The translations under genes and the position numbers were made by a program. Shown one piece after another: positions 19,898-30,385 of a stretch of 64,000 nucleotides of DNA. The stretch is from Grimontia celer (lineage in GTDB: Bacteria > Pseudomonadota > Gammaproteobacteria > Enterobacterales > Vibrionaceae). The first letter of the stretch is position 1. The number at the start of each line of letters is the position of its first letter. The notes below the pieces were generated by a model that was given only the letters and a program-made list of their open reading frames with translations, was not told the origin of the DNA and did no database searches. The stretch lies in assembly GCF_900055185.1 (NCBI RefSeq), contig NZ_FIZX01000003.1, positions 248,001 to 312,000 of the forward strand, read 5' to 3'.

Positions 19898-21127
19898 ATG
19901 GCTAAAGTGTCGCTTGAAAAAGACAAAATAAAGATCCTTCTCCTTGAAGGTGTTCACCCAACTGCACTGGAAGTTCTTCAGGGTGCAGGTTACAGCAATA
20001 TTGAATATCACAAAGGCTCTCTAGCCGGTGAAGAGCTTGAAGCGGCAATTGCTGACGCGCATTTCGTGGGCATTCGTTCCCGTACCCAACTGACTGAGAA
20101 AGTGTTTGCGAAAGCGCAAAAACTGGTTGCAGTGGGTTGTTTCTGTATTGGTACCAACCAGGTTGACCTGACTGCGGCAGCGAAGCGCGGTATCCCAGTA
20201 TTTAATGCACCGTTCTCAAACACCCGCAGTGTTGCTGAGCTGGTTCTTGGCGAGATTCTTCTTCTGCTCCGTGGCATTCCAGCGAAGAACGCTATGGCTC
20301 ACCGCGGTGAGTGGATGAAGTCAGCGGACCGCTCGTTCGAAGCGCGTGGCAAAAACCTGGGTATCATTGGTTACGGTCACATCGGTACCCAACTGGGTAT
20401 TCTGGCTGAAAACCTGGGTATGCGTGTTTTCTTCTACGACATTGAAAACAAGCTTTCACTGGGTAATGCGACGCAAGTGGCGTCAATGTCAGAGCTTCTG
20501 AACAAGAGTGACGTGATCACCCTTCACGTGCCGGAAACCGACTCAACCCAAGACATGATGGGTAGCGAAGAGTTTGCGCGCATGAAGCCGGGCGCGATCT
20601 TCATCAACGCCGCACGCGGTACAGTGGTTGATATCGATGCGCTGTGTGGCGCACTGGAAAGCGGTCACATTGGCGGTGCGGCAGTAGACGTATTCCCAAC
20701 GGAGCCGAAAACCAACAGCGACCCATTCACTTCTCCGCTGCAAGCGTTTGATAACGTTATCCTGACGCCACACATTGGTGGTTCAACTCAGGAAGCACAG
20801 GAAAATATCGGTATCGAAGTGGCTGGTAAGATGGTGAAGTACTCAGACAATGGTTCAACCCTGTCTTCAGTAAACTTCCCAGAAGTATCGTTGCCAGAGC
20901 ATACTGGTACGTCACGTCTGCTGCACATTCACCAGAACAAGCCAGGTATCCTGACCAAAATCAATACCATCTTCGCAGAAGAAAGTATCAACATTGCGGG
21001 TCAGTACCTACAAACCAATTCCGAGTACGGTTACGTTGTGATCGACGTCGAAACCGAGCACTCTGAAAAAGCATTGGAGAAACTCAAAGCGATCGAAGGT
21101 ACCCTTCGCGCTCGTATACTCCACTGA
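19898..21127 (+). CDS. serA: D-3-phosphoglycerate dehydrogenase
   Basis: The start at 19898 (MAKVSLEKDKIKILLLEG) matches the E. coli N-terminus, and AAGGA lies upstream. The 409-residue product catalyses the first step of serine synthesis. NAD binding is at LGIIGYGHIGTQLG. The catalytic Arg/Glu/His are in INAARGTVVD, DVFPTEP and TPHIGGSTQEAQ. A C-terminal ACT domain (LLHIHQNKPGIL...) gives serine feedback inhibition. A terminator follows at 21170. Confidence 0.97.
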   Translation: MAKVSLEKDKIKILLLEGVHPTALEVLQGAGYSNIEYHKGSLAGEELEAAIADAHFVGIRSRTQLTEKVFAKAQKLVAVGCFCIGTNQVDLTAAAKRGIPVFNAPFSNTRSVAELVLGEILLLLRGIPAKNAMAHRGEWMKSADRSFEARGKNLGIIGYGHIGTQLGILAENLGMRVFFYDIENKLSLGNATQVASMSELLNKSDVITLHVPETDSTQDMMGSEEFARMKPGAIFINAARGTVVDIDALCGALESGHIGGAAVDVFPTEPKTNSDPFTSPLQAFDNVILTPHIGGSTQEAQENIGIEVAGKMVKYSDNGSTLSSVNFPEVSLPEHTGTSRLLHIHQNKPGILTKINTIFAEESINIAGQYLQTNSEYGYVVIDVETEHSEKALEKLKAIEGTLRARILH

Positions 21128-21169
21128 TTGACGATTTGTTCCCCCTAACAAATGTCTATCCCAGAAAGG

Positions 21170-21199
21170 AAAATGGCCGCATTAGCGGCCATTTTTCTT
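21170..21199. terminator. Bidirectional terminator between serA and yggE
   Basis: The stem AAAATGGCCGC/GCGGCCATTTT has an ATTA loop and T and A tracts on its two sides. It serves the convergent serA and yggE genes. Confidence 0.9.
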
Positions 21200-21225
21200 T
21201 TCAACACGTTTAATAAATCTGCGAT

Positions 21226-21924
21226 TTATTCGCCCAGTGCGTAAACCACTTCCACCTGATCACGAATAGTGATTTCAGCATCGTTATAGCTTGCAGCAAC
21301 ATTCGACGCTTCTGCCATACGCATCATGGTTGGGCGAACCGGTGTTGATGTCATGTAGCGGATTTCCCAAACGCCCGCAAGACTCTCGCCGAAGCCTTTT
21401 GCTAAAGATTCCGCTTTAGCTTTTGCATCGGCAATGGCTGCCATTCGTGCTTGTTCTTTCAGTTCTGCTTCCTTACTGGAGGAGAAACTGATGCCATTTA
21501 CCCGGTTCAGCCCATCAGCCAGCGCGCCATCCAAAACGCGGTTAAGTCGGGACAGATCGCTCACGGTTACCGTCACGTTTCGTGTGGCGCGGTAGCCGTT
21601 CAATTTTGGCTCGCTGTTTTTCGGATAACTGTACTGAGGCTGAAGGTTAAGATTGGCGCTTTCGATATCTTTACGCGCAATCCCCATTTTCTCCAATCGT
21701 TCCAAAAGCGTAGCCACCGCGTCATCGGACGCCTTTTTGGCGGCTTGGGCAGACGTGCGGGTAAGTGAGACGGCAACGTCCACGGTAGCGGTGTCCGGCT
21801 GGTCGACAACTTCACCAACTCCGATGGTTTCCAGATGCGGGAAATCCGGTGTAGCGGCTGAAACAAACGGTGAAGACAGCGCAATGGCTGCACCAACTAA
21901 CGAAGCAATAAGGTGTTTTTTCAT
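21226..21924 (-). CDS. yggE: Periplasmic SIMPL-domain protein YggE
   Basis: The 232-residue product has a cleavable signal peptide (MKKHLIASLVGAAIALSSPFVSA). One SIMPL domain (PF04402) follows: ETIGVGEVVDQPDTATVDVAVS at the start, YSYPKNSEPKLNGYRATRNVTVTVSDL in the middle and ARMAAIADAKAKAESLAKGFG near the end. E. coli YggE lowers oxidative stress by an unknown mechanism. Its position beside argP and near argO is shared with relatives. Confidence 0.85.
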   Translation of the reverse strand: MKKHLIASLVGAAIALSSPFVSAATPDFPHLETIGVGEVVDQPDTATVDVAVSLTRTSAQAAKKASDDAVATLLERLEKMGIARKDIESANLNLQPQYSYPKNSEPKLNGYRATRNVTVTVSDLSRLNRVLDGALADGLNRVNGISFSSSKEAELKEQARMAAIADAKAKAESLAKGFGESLAGVWEIRYMTSTPVRPTMMRMAEASNVAASYNDAEITIRDQVEVVYALGE

Positions 21925-21987
21925 GGTCTGGGTTCCATGTTGTTTTTTGAAGTTATATGGCTATGACTCCGGCAAGGCGGAAATAAT

Positions 21988-22911
21988 TCACACCGTGCGG
22001 GATATTTTTCCTTCACCGAAAGTCTTTCGCGCATAATTTAAGCAGGCTGATGACATCTCCGCCAATACGCCACTTTCCGTCGCGAAATGGTGCCAGTATA
22101 GGTGGCGGATCACACCATCGCCTGGACAAAGATCGATAAGCTCACCGGATGCCAGTTCTGACTCAATTTGCAGGCGGGGTATCAGGCAGTAAGCCACACC
22201 TAGTTTGGCCATTTTGACGAAAGCCTCAGACGAGCGAACCATATGGCTACGCCAGCCGGGAGTGGGCAATTGAAAGCGTTCAGACACAAACTGAGTGTGC
22301 ATGTCATCGAAGCGGTCGAAAACTACAGCAGGTGCGCGACTCACCGCTTCTGCGTTCAAGCCATCTGGAAAGTAGGTGGCTTTGAAGGCTGGAGTGCAAA
22401 CGCAAAGGTACTCCATCACCCCTAAAGGTTCTGCTACGCAGCCTTTCAGTGGCGTGACTTCATTGCTAATGGCAACAACGGCTTCGCCTGATCTAAGGCG
22501 ATTCAGCGTGCGGCTCTCATCATCGACGATCAAGTTGATTTCCAGTGTCTGCGCTTTCATTAACGGGGAAAGGGCAGGCAGCAGCCAGGTCGCCAGGCTG
22601 TCAGCATTGGTGGCGATAGGCACAGTAACAGGACCTGCCAACCCTTCGGGTGTCATCTCTGGCAGCATTTCCTTTTCAAGCAGTTGAACACGTCTGTGAA
22701 GGCCGAGCAGCTTTTTACCAATAGCAGTGGGTTGCGGAGGCGTTTCGCGAATCAATACGGGTTGTGCGACCAAGGTTTCCAGCTGTTTGATTCGCTGGGA
22801 AACGGCAGATTGGGTGATGAAAAGCGCTTCTGCTGCTTTATCAAATCCGCCGTTGGCGATGACCGCATCTAGTGCTTCCAGCCAGCGATAATCCAATCCC
22901 TTCATCTTCAC
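21988..22911 (-). CDS. argP: LysR-type regulator ArgP (IciA)
   Basis: The 307-residue LysR-type regulator has an N-terminal winged HTH (LDAVIANGGFDKAAEALFITQSAVSQRIKQLE) and an effector-binding domain. The leading MKGLDYRWLEALDAVI is ArgP-like. ArgP activates the arginine exporter gene argO in response to arginine, and lysine antagonises it. argO is divergent 104 bp away, so the shared gap is the expected binding region. An alternative start (second Met) lies two codons in. Confidence 0.93.
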   Translation of the reverse strand: MKMKGLDYRWLEALDAVIANGGFDKAAEALFITQSAVSQRIKQLETLVAQPVLIRETPPQPTAIGKKLLGLHRRVQLLEKEMLPEMTPEGLAGPVTVPIATNADSLATWLLPALSPLMKAQTLEINLIVDDESRTLNRLRSGEAVVAISNEVTPLKGCVAEPLGVMEYLCVCTPAFKATYFPDGLNAEAVSRAPAVVFDRFDDMHTQFVSERFQLPTPGWRSHMVRSSEAFVKMAKLGVAYCLIPRLQIESELASGELIDLCPGDGVIRHLYWHHFATESGVLAEMSSACLNYARKTFGEGKISRTV

Positions 22912-23015
22912 TCCATTAGAGTTTCTTATCTGTAATTAAAATTATTAGTTTTACTTACATTTGTCACGCCACTAATTTGTGCCTCAGCAGTTTTGAGGAG
23001 TATGGAGACGAAGTG

Positions 23016-23651
23016 ATGAGTAGCAGTGTTTTACTACAAGGGTTTGGTTTAGGGCTCAGTATGATCATTCCGATCGGCGCGCAGAATGCGTTTGTTCTCA
23101 ACCAAGGGATTCGGCGCCATCATCATGTAGCGACGGCGACACTTTGCTTTCTCTGTGATTTTGCTTTAATTGCCCTCGGCGTTTTTGGAGGTGGTGCAAT
23201 GCTTTCCAGTAATGAAACCTTGCTGAGTGTCGTGACGCTGGGAGGTATAGCTTTTCTGCTTACCTACGCTTATCAATCGCTTAAACGTGCTTGGGTTGGC
23301 GAAGAGGAAAGTACTGAATCTGAGAGCGCAAAAACGGGCAAAGGACTCATGGCAGTGTTGATTGGTGCTGCGGCAGTGACTTTGCTAAACCCTCACGTGT
23401 ATTTAGACACCGTTGTGGTACTGGGCTCAATTGGCGGTCAGTTTGAACCTGCGCAGCGAACCGCCTTTGCAGTTGGCACTATGCTGGCATCTATGGTCTG
23501 GTTTTATGGTATTGCATTGGGCGCTGCGAAAATGTCGCCAGTGCTTTCCAAGCCTAATGTGCGGAAAACCATTGATATTCTGGTTGCTGGCATGATGATT
23601 TATGTGGCATTTCTTTTGATGCAAAAATGGATGATGGGCCTGGAGGGATAA
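23016..23651 (+). CDS. argO: Arginine exporter ArgO (LysE family)
   Basis: The start at 23016 has GGAG at 8-bp spacing. An upstream GTG/ATG choice would add a hydrophilic tail that homologues lack. The 211-residue product has about six membrane helices and the LysE signature IPIGAQNAFVLNQGIRR, with a second conserved segment TLLNPHVYLDTVVVLGS. It exports arginine, and probably the toxic analogue canavanine, under ArgP control. Confidence 0.92.
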   Translation: MSSSVLLQGFGLGLSMIIPIGAQNAFVLNQGIRRHHHVATATLCFLCDFALIALGVFGGGAMLSSNETLLSVVTLGGIAFLLTYAYQSLKRAWVGEEESTESESAKTGKGLMAVLIGAAAVTLLNPHVYLDTVVVLGSIGGQFEPAQRTAFAVGTMLASMVWFYGIALGAAKMSPVLSKPNVRKTIDILVAGMMIYVAFLLMQKWMMGLEG

Positions 23652-24143
23652 ATGGCGCAGATGTTGGATGAAATTCTGCAAAAGAATATCAGTTTGATGA
23701 CGCAGTGTGGGGTGAGCTATCAAGAGTGGCAACATGAACCCATCGTCGATTTTGCCACCGATGACATTGTAGGCAAGCGTCTGGGTTGGACAGCAACACC
23801 CACTAAAAGCTTATTCCTCAACTTTAAGAAGGGCGGTCATGCGCTTTTGCTGACGCATCGTGATGCGAGATTGGATAGTAAGAAAATCAAAGCGCTAGTG
23901 GGCCAAAGACCTTCCATTGCCTCAGATGAAGAGATGATAGAAAGTCTTGGCTGTGTACCCGGGGCGGTTTGCCCGTTTGGTATGCCAGATCATATCCCAC
24001 TGATCGTCGACAGCGTGTTGTTTGAATTTGAATCTTTGATGTACACACCGGGTCCACCGGAATATACCTTTGCGTTTGCAGCGAAAGACCTTGTTAGCTT
24101 GCTGGATACGCTTCCAAATCCGGTTTATCACCTCAACGCCTGA
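23652..24143 (+). CDS. YbaK/EbsC family aminoacyl-tRNA deacylase-like protein
   Basis: The 163-residue product starts immediately after the argO stop codon, with GGAGGG upstream, so it is translationally linked to argO. It has the YbaK fold: TPTKSLFLNFKKGGHALLLTHRDARLDSKKIKAL, then a GCVPGAVCPFGMP loop near residue 100. Family members remove wrong amino acids from tRNA in trans. The INS/ProXp subgroup and the tRNA concerned cannot be assigned by eye. The link to arginine export, if any, is not established. Confidence 0.8.
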   Translation: MAQMLDEILQKNISLMTQCGVSYQEWQHEPIVDFATDDIVGKRLGWTATPTKSLFLNFKKGGHALLLTHRDARLDSKKIKALVGQRPSIASDEEMIESLGCVPGAVCPFGMPDHIPLIVDSVLFEFESLMYTPGPPEYTFAFAAKDLVSLLDTLPNPVYHLNA

Positions 24144-24342
24144 ACATTCCCTTGTCACTTATTTACGAAAACCCCGCAATTCACCGTTCTGTTGCTGCCA
24201 TTGCTGGTGTGACAGGGGTGAATGTGGGATTATTACCGCTATTCTTTATGTAAGTGCCCACTGAGCCTAGACTTTGTGGGTAATATTCTGCTTCTGGCTC
24301 GAATGCCAAATTGATTTCGTTGAGTGTGGGGAGGAAAATTCA

Positions 24343-24615
24343 ATGCGAATGCTGACAGTCTTGCTGTTCGTATTGTTTGGATGGCTCCAGTATCACCTTT
24401 GGTGGGGCAAAAACGGGGTAGATGATTACCTTGCAGTGACAGCCGTTGCTGATTCTGTTGCTCAAGCCAACGACAAACTCCACCAACGCAATCAGCAAAT
24501 GTACGCAGAGATTGCAGATCTCAAACGTGGGCAAGAAGCGATTGAAGAGCGTGCCCGCAATGAATTGGGCATGATCAAACCGGGAGAAACCTTCTTCCGG
24601 ATTGTCAGCGATTAG
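24343..24615 (+). CDS. ftsB: Cell division protein FtsB
   Basis: The start at 24343 has GGGGAGG upstream. The 90-residue bitopic protein has one membrane helix ([19 protein letters not shown]) followed by a leucine-zipper coiled coil ([19 protein letters not shown]) and the conserved [16 protein letters not shown]. FtsB joins FtsL and FtsQ in the divisome core. Its place upstream of ispD is conserved. The 199-bp gap before it shows no gene and should carry its promoter. Confidence 0.94.
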   Translation: MRMLTVLLFVLFGWLQYHLWWGKNGVDDYLAVTAVADSVAQANDKLHQRNQQMYAEIADLKRGQEAIEERARNELGMIKPGETFFRIVSD

Positions 24616-24642
24616 CCCTCTCGCCTTTTAAAGTAGAGAAAC

Positions 24643-25377
24643 ATGAATACCCCGGCCAGTGAAGAAACCTTAAGCTCGCCGCAATCTGTCGCGCCTGAAG
24701 TGGTTGCGATTGTCCCTGCGGCAGGAGTAGGAAAGCGTATGCGCGCGGACCTGCCGAAACAATACCTCACCATAGAAGACAAAACGCTGCTAGAACACAC
24801 GGTGCATTACTTGCTGGAGCACCCAAGCATCAACAAGGTTGTGATTGCGATTGGTGAGGAGGATGGATATTTCCATTCCACTTCGCTTGGCAGTGATAAG
24901 CGTATTGTGGTGACAACCGGTGGCAAAGAGCGTGCTGATTCTGTTTTGGCTGGCCTTCGCGTCACGAATGCTGAATGGGTCATGGTGCATGATGCTGCCC
25001 GGCCTTGTGTCAGACATGAGGACATCGATGTACTGATTGCTGAGGCGATTAGTCACACCCATGGCGCTATTCTAGCCTGTCCGGTGCGAGACACAATGAA
25101 GCGCGGCACAGGCGACAACAAGATTGAAACCACAGTGTGCCGTGAGCAACTCTGGCATGCCTTAACGCCACAAATGTTTAAGCGTGAGCAGTTACTGAAT
25201 GCGTTAGAAACCGCATTGGATAAATCGCTGGCAGTGACTGATGAAGCATCCGCAATAGAGCTTGCGGGTGGCGCCCCTAAGCTGGTTTCAGGACATGCAG
25301 ACAATATCAAGGTGACGCAGCCCGAAGATCTCGCGCTCGCCGCCTTTTTCCTGGCGCAACGTAATAGCGGCCAGTGA
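24643..25377 (+). CDS. ispD: 2-C-methyl-D-erythritol 4-phosphate cytidylyltransferase
   Basis: The 244-residue enzyme forms CDP-methylerythritol in the MEP isoprenoid pathway. The nucleotide-binding start is [19 protein letters not shown], and [20 protein letters not shown] and a C-terminal DEASAIE...[10 protein letters not shown] follow. The first 20 residues or so ([19 protein letters not shown]) are a short extension, and a later start is not excluded. It is followed 16 bp on by ispF. Confidence 0.95.
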   Translation: MNTPASEETLSSPQSVAPEVVAIVPAAGVGKRMRADLPKQYLTIEDKTLLEHTVHYLLEHPSINKVVIAIGEEDGYFHSTSLGSDKRIVVTTGGKERADSVLAGLRVTNAEWVMVHDAARPCVRHEDIDVLIAEAISHTHGAILACPVRDTMKRGTGDNKIETTVCREQLWHALTPQMFKREQLLNALETALDKSLAVTDEASAIELAGGAPKLVSGHADNIKVTQPEDLALAAFFLAQRNSGQ

Positions 25378-25393
25378 TACACGAGGAAGAGAC

Positions 25394-25879
25394 ATGATTC
25401 GTATTGGACACGGTTTTGACGTACACAAATTTGGTGGTGAAGGCCCGGTTATCATAGGTGGCGTGAAGGTGCCTTATGAACAAGGATTGGTCGCGCACTC
25501 TGATGGTGATGTAGCGCTGCACGCATTATGTGATGCTCTCTTGGGCGCAATTGCTGCTGGTGATATTGGCCGTCATTTCCCTGATACCGATGCTGAGTGG
25601 GAAGGGGCTGACAGCCGTTTTCTTCTACGCGATGTTTACGCCAAAGTTAAAGCAAAAGGCTATGTGATTGGTAACCTGGATGTCACCATCATGGCGCAAG
25701 CGCCGAAAATGGCACCGCATATCGATGCCATGTGCGCGGTGATTGCACAAGATTTGGAAACGGATGTCAGCAACGTGAATGTGAAAGCGACAACTACCGA
25801 ACGACTGGGGTTTACCGGCCGCAAAGAAGGCATTGCCTGTGAGGCTGTGGTGATCATCCGTAAGGATTCCAATGACTGA
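25394..25879 (+). CDS. ispF: 2-C-methyl-D-erythritol 2,4-cyclodiphosphate synthase
   Basis: The 161-residue trimeric zinc enzyme follows IspD and IspE in the MEP pathway. The metal site is [10 protein letters not shown] near the N-terminus (Asp9, His11), with a third ligand in [29 protein letters not shown] and [18 protein letters not shown] are family motifs. It overlaps truD by 8 nt. Confidence 0.96.
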   Translation: MIRIGHGFDVHKFGGEGPVIIGGVKVPYEQGLVAHSDGDVALHALCDALLGAIAAGDIGRHFPDTDAEWEGADSRFLLRDVYAKVKAKGYVIGNLDVTIMAQAPKMAPHIDAMCAVIAQDLETDVSNVNVKATTTERLGFTGRKEGIACEAVVIIRKDSND

Positions 25880-26930
25880 TGTAATGAACGCTCTGGCTTA
25901 CCTGCATGGTCAGCCAGCAGCAACTGGCCGCTTAAAGGCCAAAGCAGAAGATTTCTTCGTTAGCGAAACACTGGATTTTACGCCTGCCGGACACGGAGAG
26001 CATTTTCTGGTACGTATCCGCAAGATTGGCGAGAACACTAAATACGTGGCCAATGAACTGGCTAAAGCGTGTGGTGTTAAATCCCGTGATGTGAGCTGGG
26101 CTGGTCTCAAGGATCGCCACGCAGTGACAGAACAATGGTTCAGTGTGCACCTCCCAGGGCAACCCGATCCGGATTTGACTGAATTTGTGACTACACATGA
26201 AGGTGTTGACGGCATTTTGGATACCGCCCGTCACGACAAAAAACTGCGCCCGGGTGACCTGATTGGTAACCGCTTTAAGTTGGTGATCACAGAATTTGAA
26301 GGTGATGACGCAATTGAAGCGCGCCTTGCCGACATTCGCGACCAAGGTGTACCAAACTACTTTGGCAGCCAACGATTTGGTCGTAATGGCAACAACGTGT
26401 CATCGGCGCGCGATTGGGGTCAGGATAAATTCCGAGTACGTGATAAGAGCAAACGCAGCTTTTACCTGTCTGCGGCTCGATCATTCCTGTTCAACCAAGT
26501 GTTGTCTGCGCGGATCGAAAAGCAACTTTGCCATACGCCAATGTTGGGCGACTTACTGATCGACGACAAAGAGCAGGTCCAGCTGGTAGAAGACATTGCC
26601 TCTGCAGAAGCACAGTTGCGAAAACACGAATGGCATATCTCTGGCCCAATGACGGGTGATAATGCACTGCCTACTCAAGGTGAGGCACAGCAGTTTGAAC
26701 AGAAAATCGTAGATACTGAGCCACATCTTCTGGCAGTGATTCGCGCTAACCGTATGCGTCATGAGCGTCGTCCTTTGCTGCTCTACCCTCAAGAGATGAG
26801 CTGGCAACGTGAAGATGACACATTAACGATTGAGTTCTCTTTACCTGCAGGATGCTTTGCAACAGCGGTGATGCGAGAAGTCATGGAAGACAAATCAGAG
26901 GGAGAATCAGATGCACATTTTGATCAGTAA
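25872..26930 (+). CDS. truD: tRNA pseudouridine(13) synthase TruD
   Basis: The 352-residue enzyme makes pseudouridine 13 in tRNA-Glu and others. The catalytic Asp81 lies in [17 protein letters not shown], and [14 protein letters not shown] is the TruD signature. Its start overlaps the end of ispF and its end overlaps surE by 20 nt, so the whole run is one translationally coupled operon. A second in-frame ATG lies four codons downstream. Confidence 0.96.
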   Translation: MTDVMNALAYLHGQPAATGRLKAKAEDFFVSETLDFTPAGHGEHFLVRIRKIGENTKYVANELAKACGVKSRDVSWAGLKDRHAVTEQWFSVHLPGQPDPDLTEFVTTHEGVDGILDTARHDKKLRPGDLIGNRFKLVITEFEGDDAIEARLADIRDQGVPNYFGSQRFGRNGNNVSSARDWGQDKFRVRDKSKRSFYLSAARSFLFNQVLSARIEKQLCHTPMLGDLLIDDKEQVQLVEDIASAEAQLRKHEWHISGPMTGDNALPTQGEAQQFEQKIVDTEPHLLAVIRANRMRHERRPLLLYPQEMSWQREDDTLTIEFSLPAGCFATAVMREVMEDKSEGESDAHFDQ

Positions 26931-27657
26931 TGATGATGGCGTGTTTGCTGACGGCATCAATGTACTGGCAGAAGTGCTGTCTGATATCGCGACAGTGACC
27001 GTTGTCGCCCCGGATAGAAACCGCTCCGGCGCTTCTAACTCCCTGACCCTCGAAAACCCGCTTCGTCTGCGTGAAGTGGGTGACAGCCGTTATGCTGTTC
27101 AGGGTACACCGACAGACAGTGTGCATGTCGCGCTGAATGCATTGGTGAAAGATAAAGTGGATTTTGTCATTACAGGGATCAATCACGGAGCTAATCTCGG
27201 TGATGATGTACTGTATTCAGGTACGGTCGCCGCTGCGACAGAAGGTTTTTTCATGGGTGTGCCTGCGATAGCGGTCTCCCTTTGTGGTAACACGCATTTC
27301 CATACTGCCGCTCAGGTGGTAAAAAAAGTGGTGCTCAATGATAAAGAGACACCACTGCCGCGTAACCGTTTGTTAAACATCAATGTCCCTGATGTTCCGA
27401 TGGAAGATATTCAGGGGTGGCAGGTGACAAGGCTGGGTGCACGCCACCGTGCTGAAGACATGATTGAAGACAGAGATCCCCGTGGACAGGCGATTTATTG
27501 GATTGGCCCTCCGGGCACCAAGCAAGATGCTGGACCAGGCACTGACTTCTATGCCATTGAAAATAATTGTGTCTCTTTGACACCACTTCAGGTCGATCTG
27601 ACAGCACATGACACGATCGACACTCTGAATCTTTGGGTTACAAACGCAACGAAATAA
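26911..27657 (+). CDS. surE: 5'/3'-nucleotidase SurE
   Basis: The 248-residue metal-dependent phosphatase is a stationary-phase survival protein. The metal site is ISNDDG (Asp8, Asp9), RSGASNSLT forms the phosphate pocket and [19 protein letters not shown] is the core signature. It acts on nucleoside monophosphates and exopolyphosphate. It overlaps the end of truD and lies in the conserved surE-pcm-nlpD-rpoS order. Confidence 0.96.
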   Translation: MHILISNDDGVFADGINVLAEVLSDIATVTVVAPDRNRSGASNSLTLENPLRLREVGDSRYAVQGTPTDSVHVALNALVKDKVDFVITGINHGANLGDDVLYSGTVAAATEGFFMGVPAIAVSLCGNTHFHTAAQVVKKVVLNDKETPLPRNRLLNINVPDVPMEDIQGWQVTRLGARHRAEDMIEDRDPRGQAIYWIGPPGTKQDAGPGTDFYAIENNCVSLTPLQVDLTAHDTIDTLNLWVTNATK

Positions 27658-27672
27658 TAAAGGGTGACATTA

Positions 27673-28293
27673 GTGAATTACTCGCATTCACTTATTCAAC
27701 TACTTCGCGAACAGGGAATATTAGATCAACGTGTGCTGGAAGCCATTGGACGCTTACCCAGACACCTTTTTGTTTCTGAAGCAATGGCTCATCAGGCTTA
27801 TGACAATAATGCATTGCCTATTGGCCACGGGCAGACTATTTCTCAGCCCTATATCGTTGCAAAAATGACAGAACTTCTCGGTCTTAAACATGATAGTCGT
27901 GTGCTGGAAGTAGGAACAGGATCTGGCTTTCAGACGTGTGTGCTAGCGCAACTGGTTGAGCATGTTTATTCCGTGGAGCGAATTAAGCAGCTGCAAATGG
28001 TCGCGAAGCGCCGTTTTAAACAGTTTGAGCTGTATAACATCTCTACAAAACATGGAGATGGCTGGCAAGGTTGGGCAAGTAAAGGCCCTTTTGATGCCAT
28101 TATCGTCACTGCGGCTGCGGCAAACATGCCACAGGCGCTGATGGAACAACTTGCTGACGGCGGATCCTTGATTGTGCCTGTCGGCGAGAGCGATCAAACG
28201 CTGTATCATGTCACGCGTCGTGGTGACGAATTTGAAACAAAAGCCATTGAAGCGGTTCGATTTGTTCCACTTGTAGCTGGTGATTTGGCATAG
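27673..28293 (+). CDS. pcm: Protein-L-isoaspartate O-methyltransferase
   Basis: I prefer the GTG at 27673 ([15 protein letters not shown]), because AAAGGGTGA lies at good spacing. A GTG three codons upstream would leave no room for a ribosome binding site. The 206-residue enzyme methylates damaged L-isoaspartyl residues to start their repair. It shows [13 protein letters not shown] and the SAM site [11 protein letters not shown] (residues 78-88). It is part of the stationary-phase survival operon ending in rpoS. Confidence 0.95.
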   Translation: MNYSHSLIQLLREQGILDQRVLEAIGRLPRHLFVSEAMAHQAYDNNALPIGHGQTISQPYIVAKMTELLGLKHDSRVLEVGTGSGFQTCVLAQLVEHVYSVERIKQLQMVAKRRFKQFELYNISTKHGDGWQGWASKGPFDAIIVTAAAANMPQALMEQLADGGSLIVPVGESDQTLYHVTRRGDEFETKAIEAVRFVPLVAGDLA

Positions 28294-28303
28294 GTAACTT
28301 TGG

Positions 28304-29266
28304 GTGACAGTGGTTTCAATTCAGTTGAAAATTTTAGTATTTCTCTCTGTGTTGGGATTATTGTCTGCATGCTCAGTAACAAGCCCTGCACCTGTCTCTA
28401 GTGTCGGTCCTGATTATGGAGAGATTGAGCGCGGCAGTTACCGCGGCAGCTATTATGAGGTGCAGAAAGGCGACACTCTGTACTATATCGCGTACATCAC
28501 AGACCGCGATGTTAACGACATTATCTCTGCCAATAACCTTAATGCTCCTTACACGATTTTTCCTGGTCAAAAGCTGAACTTGTGGCGGGAGAAATATGTT
28601 CCTCCAGCCTATGGGAAGAAAGACTCTGGTGCTGGTACTGCCGTGGTTGTTGCTTCTACTGCAGGGGCTGCAACCACACCAGCTGTTGTCGCGACCAAAC
28701 CACCCGCTGTTTCAGGATCATCTGCTAAATCCAAGCAAGATAATCAAAAAATCGCTTCGCAAAATAAGTCGGGATCATCTTCTCAAAATAAGAAAAATGT
28801 TGAACAGCAAAAAGTGAAGGAGTACAGTCAATCTGTAACAAAAAATAAACCATCTGTTGATAAACCCGTTAAAAAGCCTTCAGGTACGCCTGTGAAAATT
28901 AGTTGGCAATGGCCTTCTAAGGGGCGGGTCATCTCCGGATTCTCAAGTTCAGAGCTTGGAAATAAAGGGATAGACATCGCTGGCAATCGCGGGCAAAGCA
29001 TTAATGCTTCTGCAGATGGAAAAGTGGTTTACGCGGGCAACGCGCTTAGAGGTTACGGTAATTTAATCATTATTAAACACAACGATGATTATCTTAGTGC
29101 CTACGCGCACAACGACCGCATCTTTGTTTCGGAACGTCAGAGCGTCAAAAAGGGGCAAAAAATAGCTTCAATGGGCAGCTCTGGTACAAACAGTGTCCGG
29201 TTGCACTTCGAGATTCGCTATAAAGGGAAATCGGTGAACCCGTTAAGGTATTTGCCGAAACGGTAA
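28304..29266 (+). CDS. nlpD: Murein hydrolase activator NlpD (lipoprotein)
   Basis: The product is about 320 residues. A lipobox (LLSAC) is followed by a LysM domain (YEVQKGDTLYYIAYITDRDVNDIISANNL) at about 50-95. A low-complexity Ser/Lys/Ala linker comes next, then a C-terminal M23 peptidase-like domain (GKGIDIAGNRGQSINASADGKVVYAG). Degenerate zinc ligands in this domain fit an activator of AmiC rather than an active endopeptidase. The start is uncertain: GTG at 28304 or 28310. In relatives the main rpoS promoter lies inside nlpD. Confidence 0.92.
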   Translation: MTVVSIQLKILVFLSVLGLLSACSVTSPAPVSSVGPDYGEIERGSYRGSYYEVQKGDTLYYIAYITDRDVNDIISANNLNAPYTIFPGQKLNLWREKYVPPAYGKKDSGAGTAVVVASTAGAATTPAVVATKPPAVSGSSAKSKQDNQKIASQNKSGSSSQNKKNVEQQKVKEYSQSVTKNKPSVDKPVKKPSGTPVKISWQWPSKGRVISGFSSSELGNKGIDIAGNRGQSINASADGKVVYAGNALRGYGNLIIIKHNDDYLSAYAHNDRIFVSERQSVKKGQKIASMGSSGTNSVRLHFEIRYKGKSVNPLRYLPKR

Positions 29267-29320
29267 TCCGAGACAGATCTTGCTGTACTGTCTAGCTGCT
29301 ACGCCAAATTGGGAGGCGCT

Positions 29321-30298
29321 ATGAGTCAGAATAATACTGCAAAGAAAGTCGACGACATGATTGTTGAAGATGTTGACATGGAACAACTCGAAATCGAGTC
29401 GGAAGACGAAGTCGTTGAAGAGGCAGAAGAGTCCGTAACATTTGCGGCATCCTCTAAGGCTCTCGATGCAACACAACTCTATCTTAGCGAGATAGGTTAC
29501 TCTCCTCTGTTAACAGCAGAAGAGGAAGTGCTTTATGCACGCCGCGCCCTGCGCGGTGACGAAGCAGCCCGCAAACGTATGATCGAAAGTAACCTCCGTC
29601 TGGTGGTTAAGATCTCCCGCCGTTACTCTAATCGTGGCCTTGCGCTTCTTGATCTGGTTGAAGAAGGTAACCTCGGTCTGATCCGTGCGGTTGAGAAATT
29701 CGATCCTGAACGTGGCTTCCGCTTTTCTACCTACGCAACGTGGTGGATTCGCCAAACCATTGAGCGTGCCATCATGAACCAGACGCGTACTATCCGTCTG
29801 CCTATTCATGTGGTTAAAGAGCTTAATGTTTATCTGCGTACCGCCCGCGAGCTGGCACAAAAGCTGGATCATGAGCCAACAGCAGAAGACATCGCCCTGC
29901 AACTCGACAAGCCAGTTGAAGATGTGAACCGCATGCTTCGCCTGAATGAGCGCATCAGTTCGGTAGATAACCCGATTGGTGGTGATTCAGAGAAAGCGTT
30001 GCTGGATATCATCCCGGACGAGAAAGAAGGCGGTCCAGAGAATACTACGCAAGACGATGACATGAAAAAGTCTATCGTTCACTGGCTTCAGGAATTGAAC
30101 CCTAAGCAGCGTGAAGTTCTGGCACGTCGTTTCGGTCTACTGGGTCACGAAGCATCGACGTTGGAAGATGTGGGTCGTGAAATTGGCCTTACACGTGAAC
30201 GTGTTCGCCAAATCCAAGTTGAAGGCTTGCGCCGCTTGCGTGACATGCTGACGCATCAGGGACTGAGCATCGAGTCTCTTTTCAACACTGAGCACTGA
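29321..30298 (+). CDS. rpoS: RNA polymerase sigma factor RpoS (sigma-38)
   Basis: I chose ATG at 29321 ([12 protein letters not shown]), with GGGAGG just upstream. The 325-residue product has the expected regions. Region 1.2 is [19 protein letters not shown]. Region 2 is [57 protein letters not shown]. Region 4 has the [31 protein letters not shown]. It drives the general stress and stationary-phase response. The acidic N-terminal stretch (residues 12-45) is characteristic of Vibrio RpoS. Confidence 0.97.
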   Translation: MSQNNTAKKVDDMIVEDVDMEQLEIESEDEVVEEAEESVTFAASSKALDATQLYLSEIGYSPLLTAEEEVLYARRALRGDEAARKRMIESNLRLVVKISRRYSNRGLALLDLVEEGNLGLIRAVEKFDPERGFRFSTYATWWIRQTIERAIMNQTRTIRLPIHVVKELNVYLRTARELAQKLDHEPTAEDIALQLDKPVEDVNRMLRLNERISSVDNPIGGDSEKALLDIIPDEKEGGPENTTQDDDMKKSIVHWLQELNPKQREVLARRFGLLGHEASTLEDVGREIGLTRERVRQIQVEGLRRLRDMLTHQGLSIESLFNTEH

Positions 30299-30334
30299 TA
30301 GCACCTTTTTATCACCACTTTGTGTGCTCAATAA

Positions 30335-30357
30335 AAAAGCCCCTTTCGGGGCTTTTC
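30335..30357. terminator. Bidirectional terminator between rpoS and mutS
   Basis: The stem AAAAGCCCC/GGGGCTTTT has a TTTC loop, with A and T tracts on either side. It serves the two convergent genes. Confidence 0.9.
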
Positions 30358-30385
30358 TGTTTTTCATGTCTGATGTGCTGATAAA

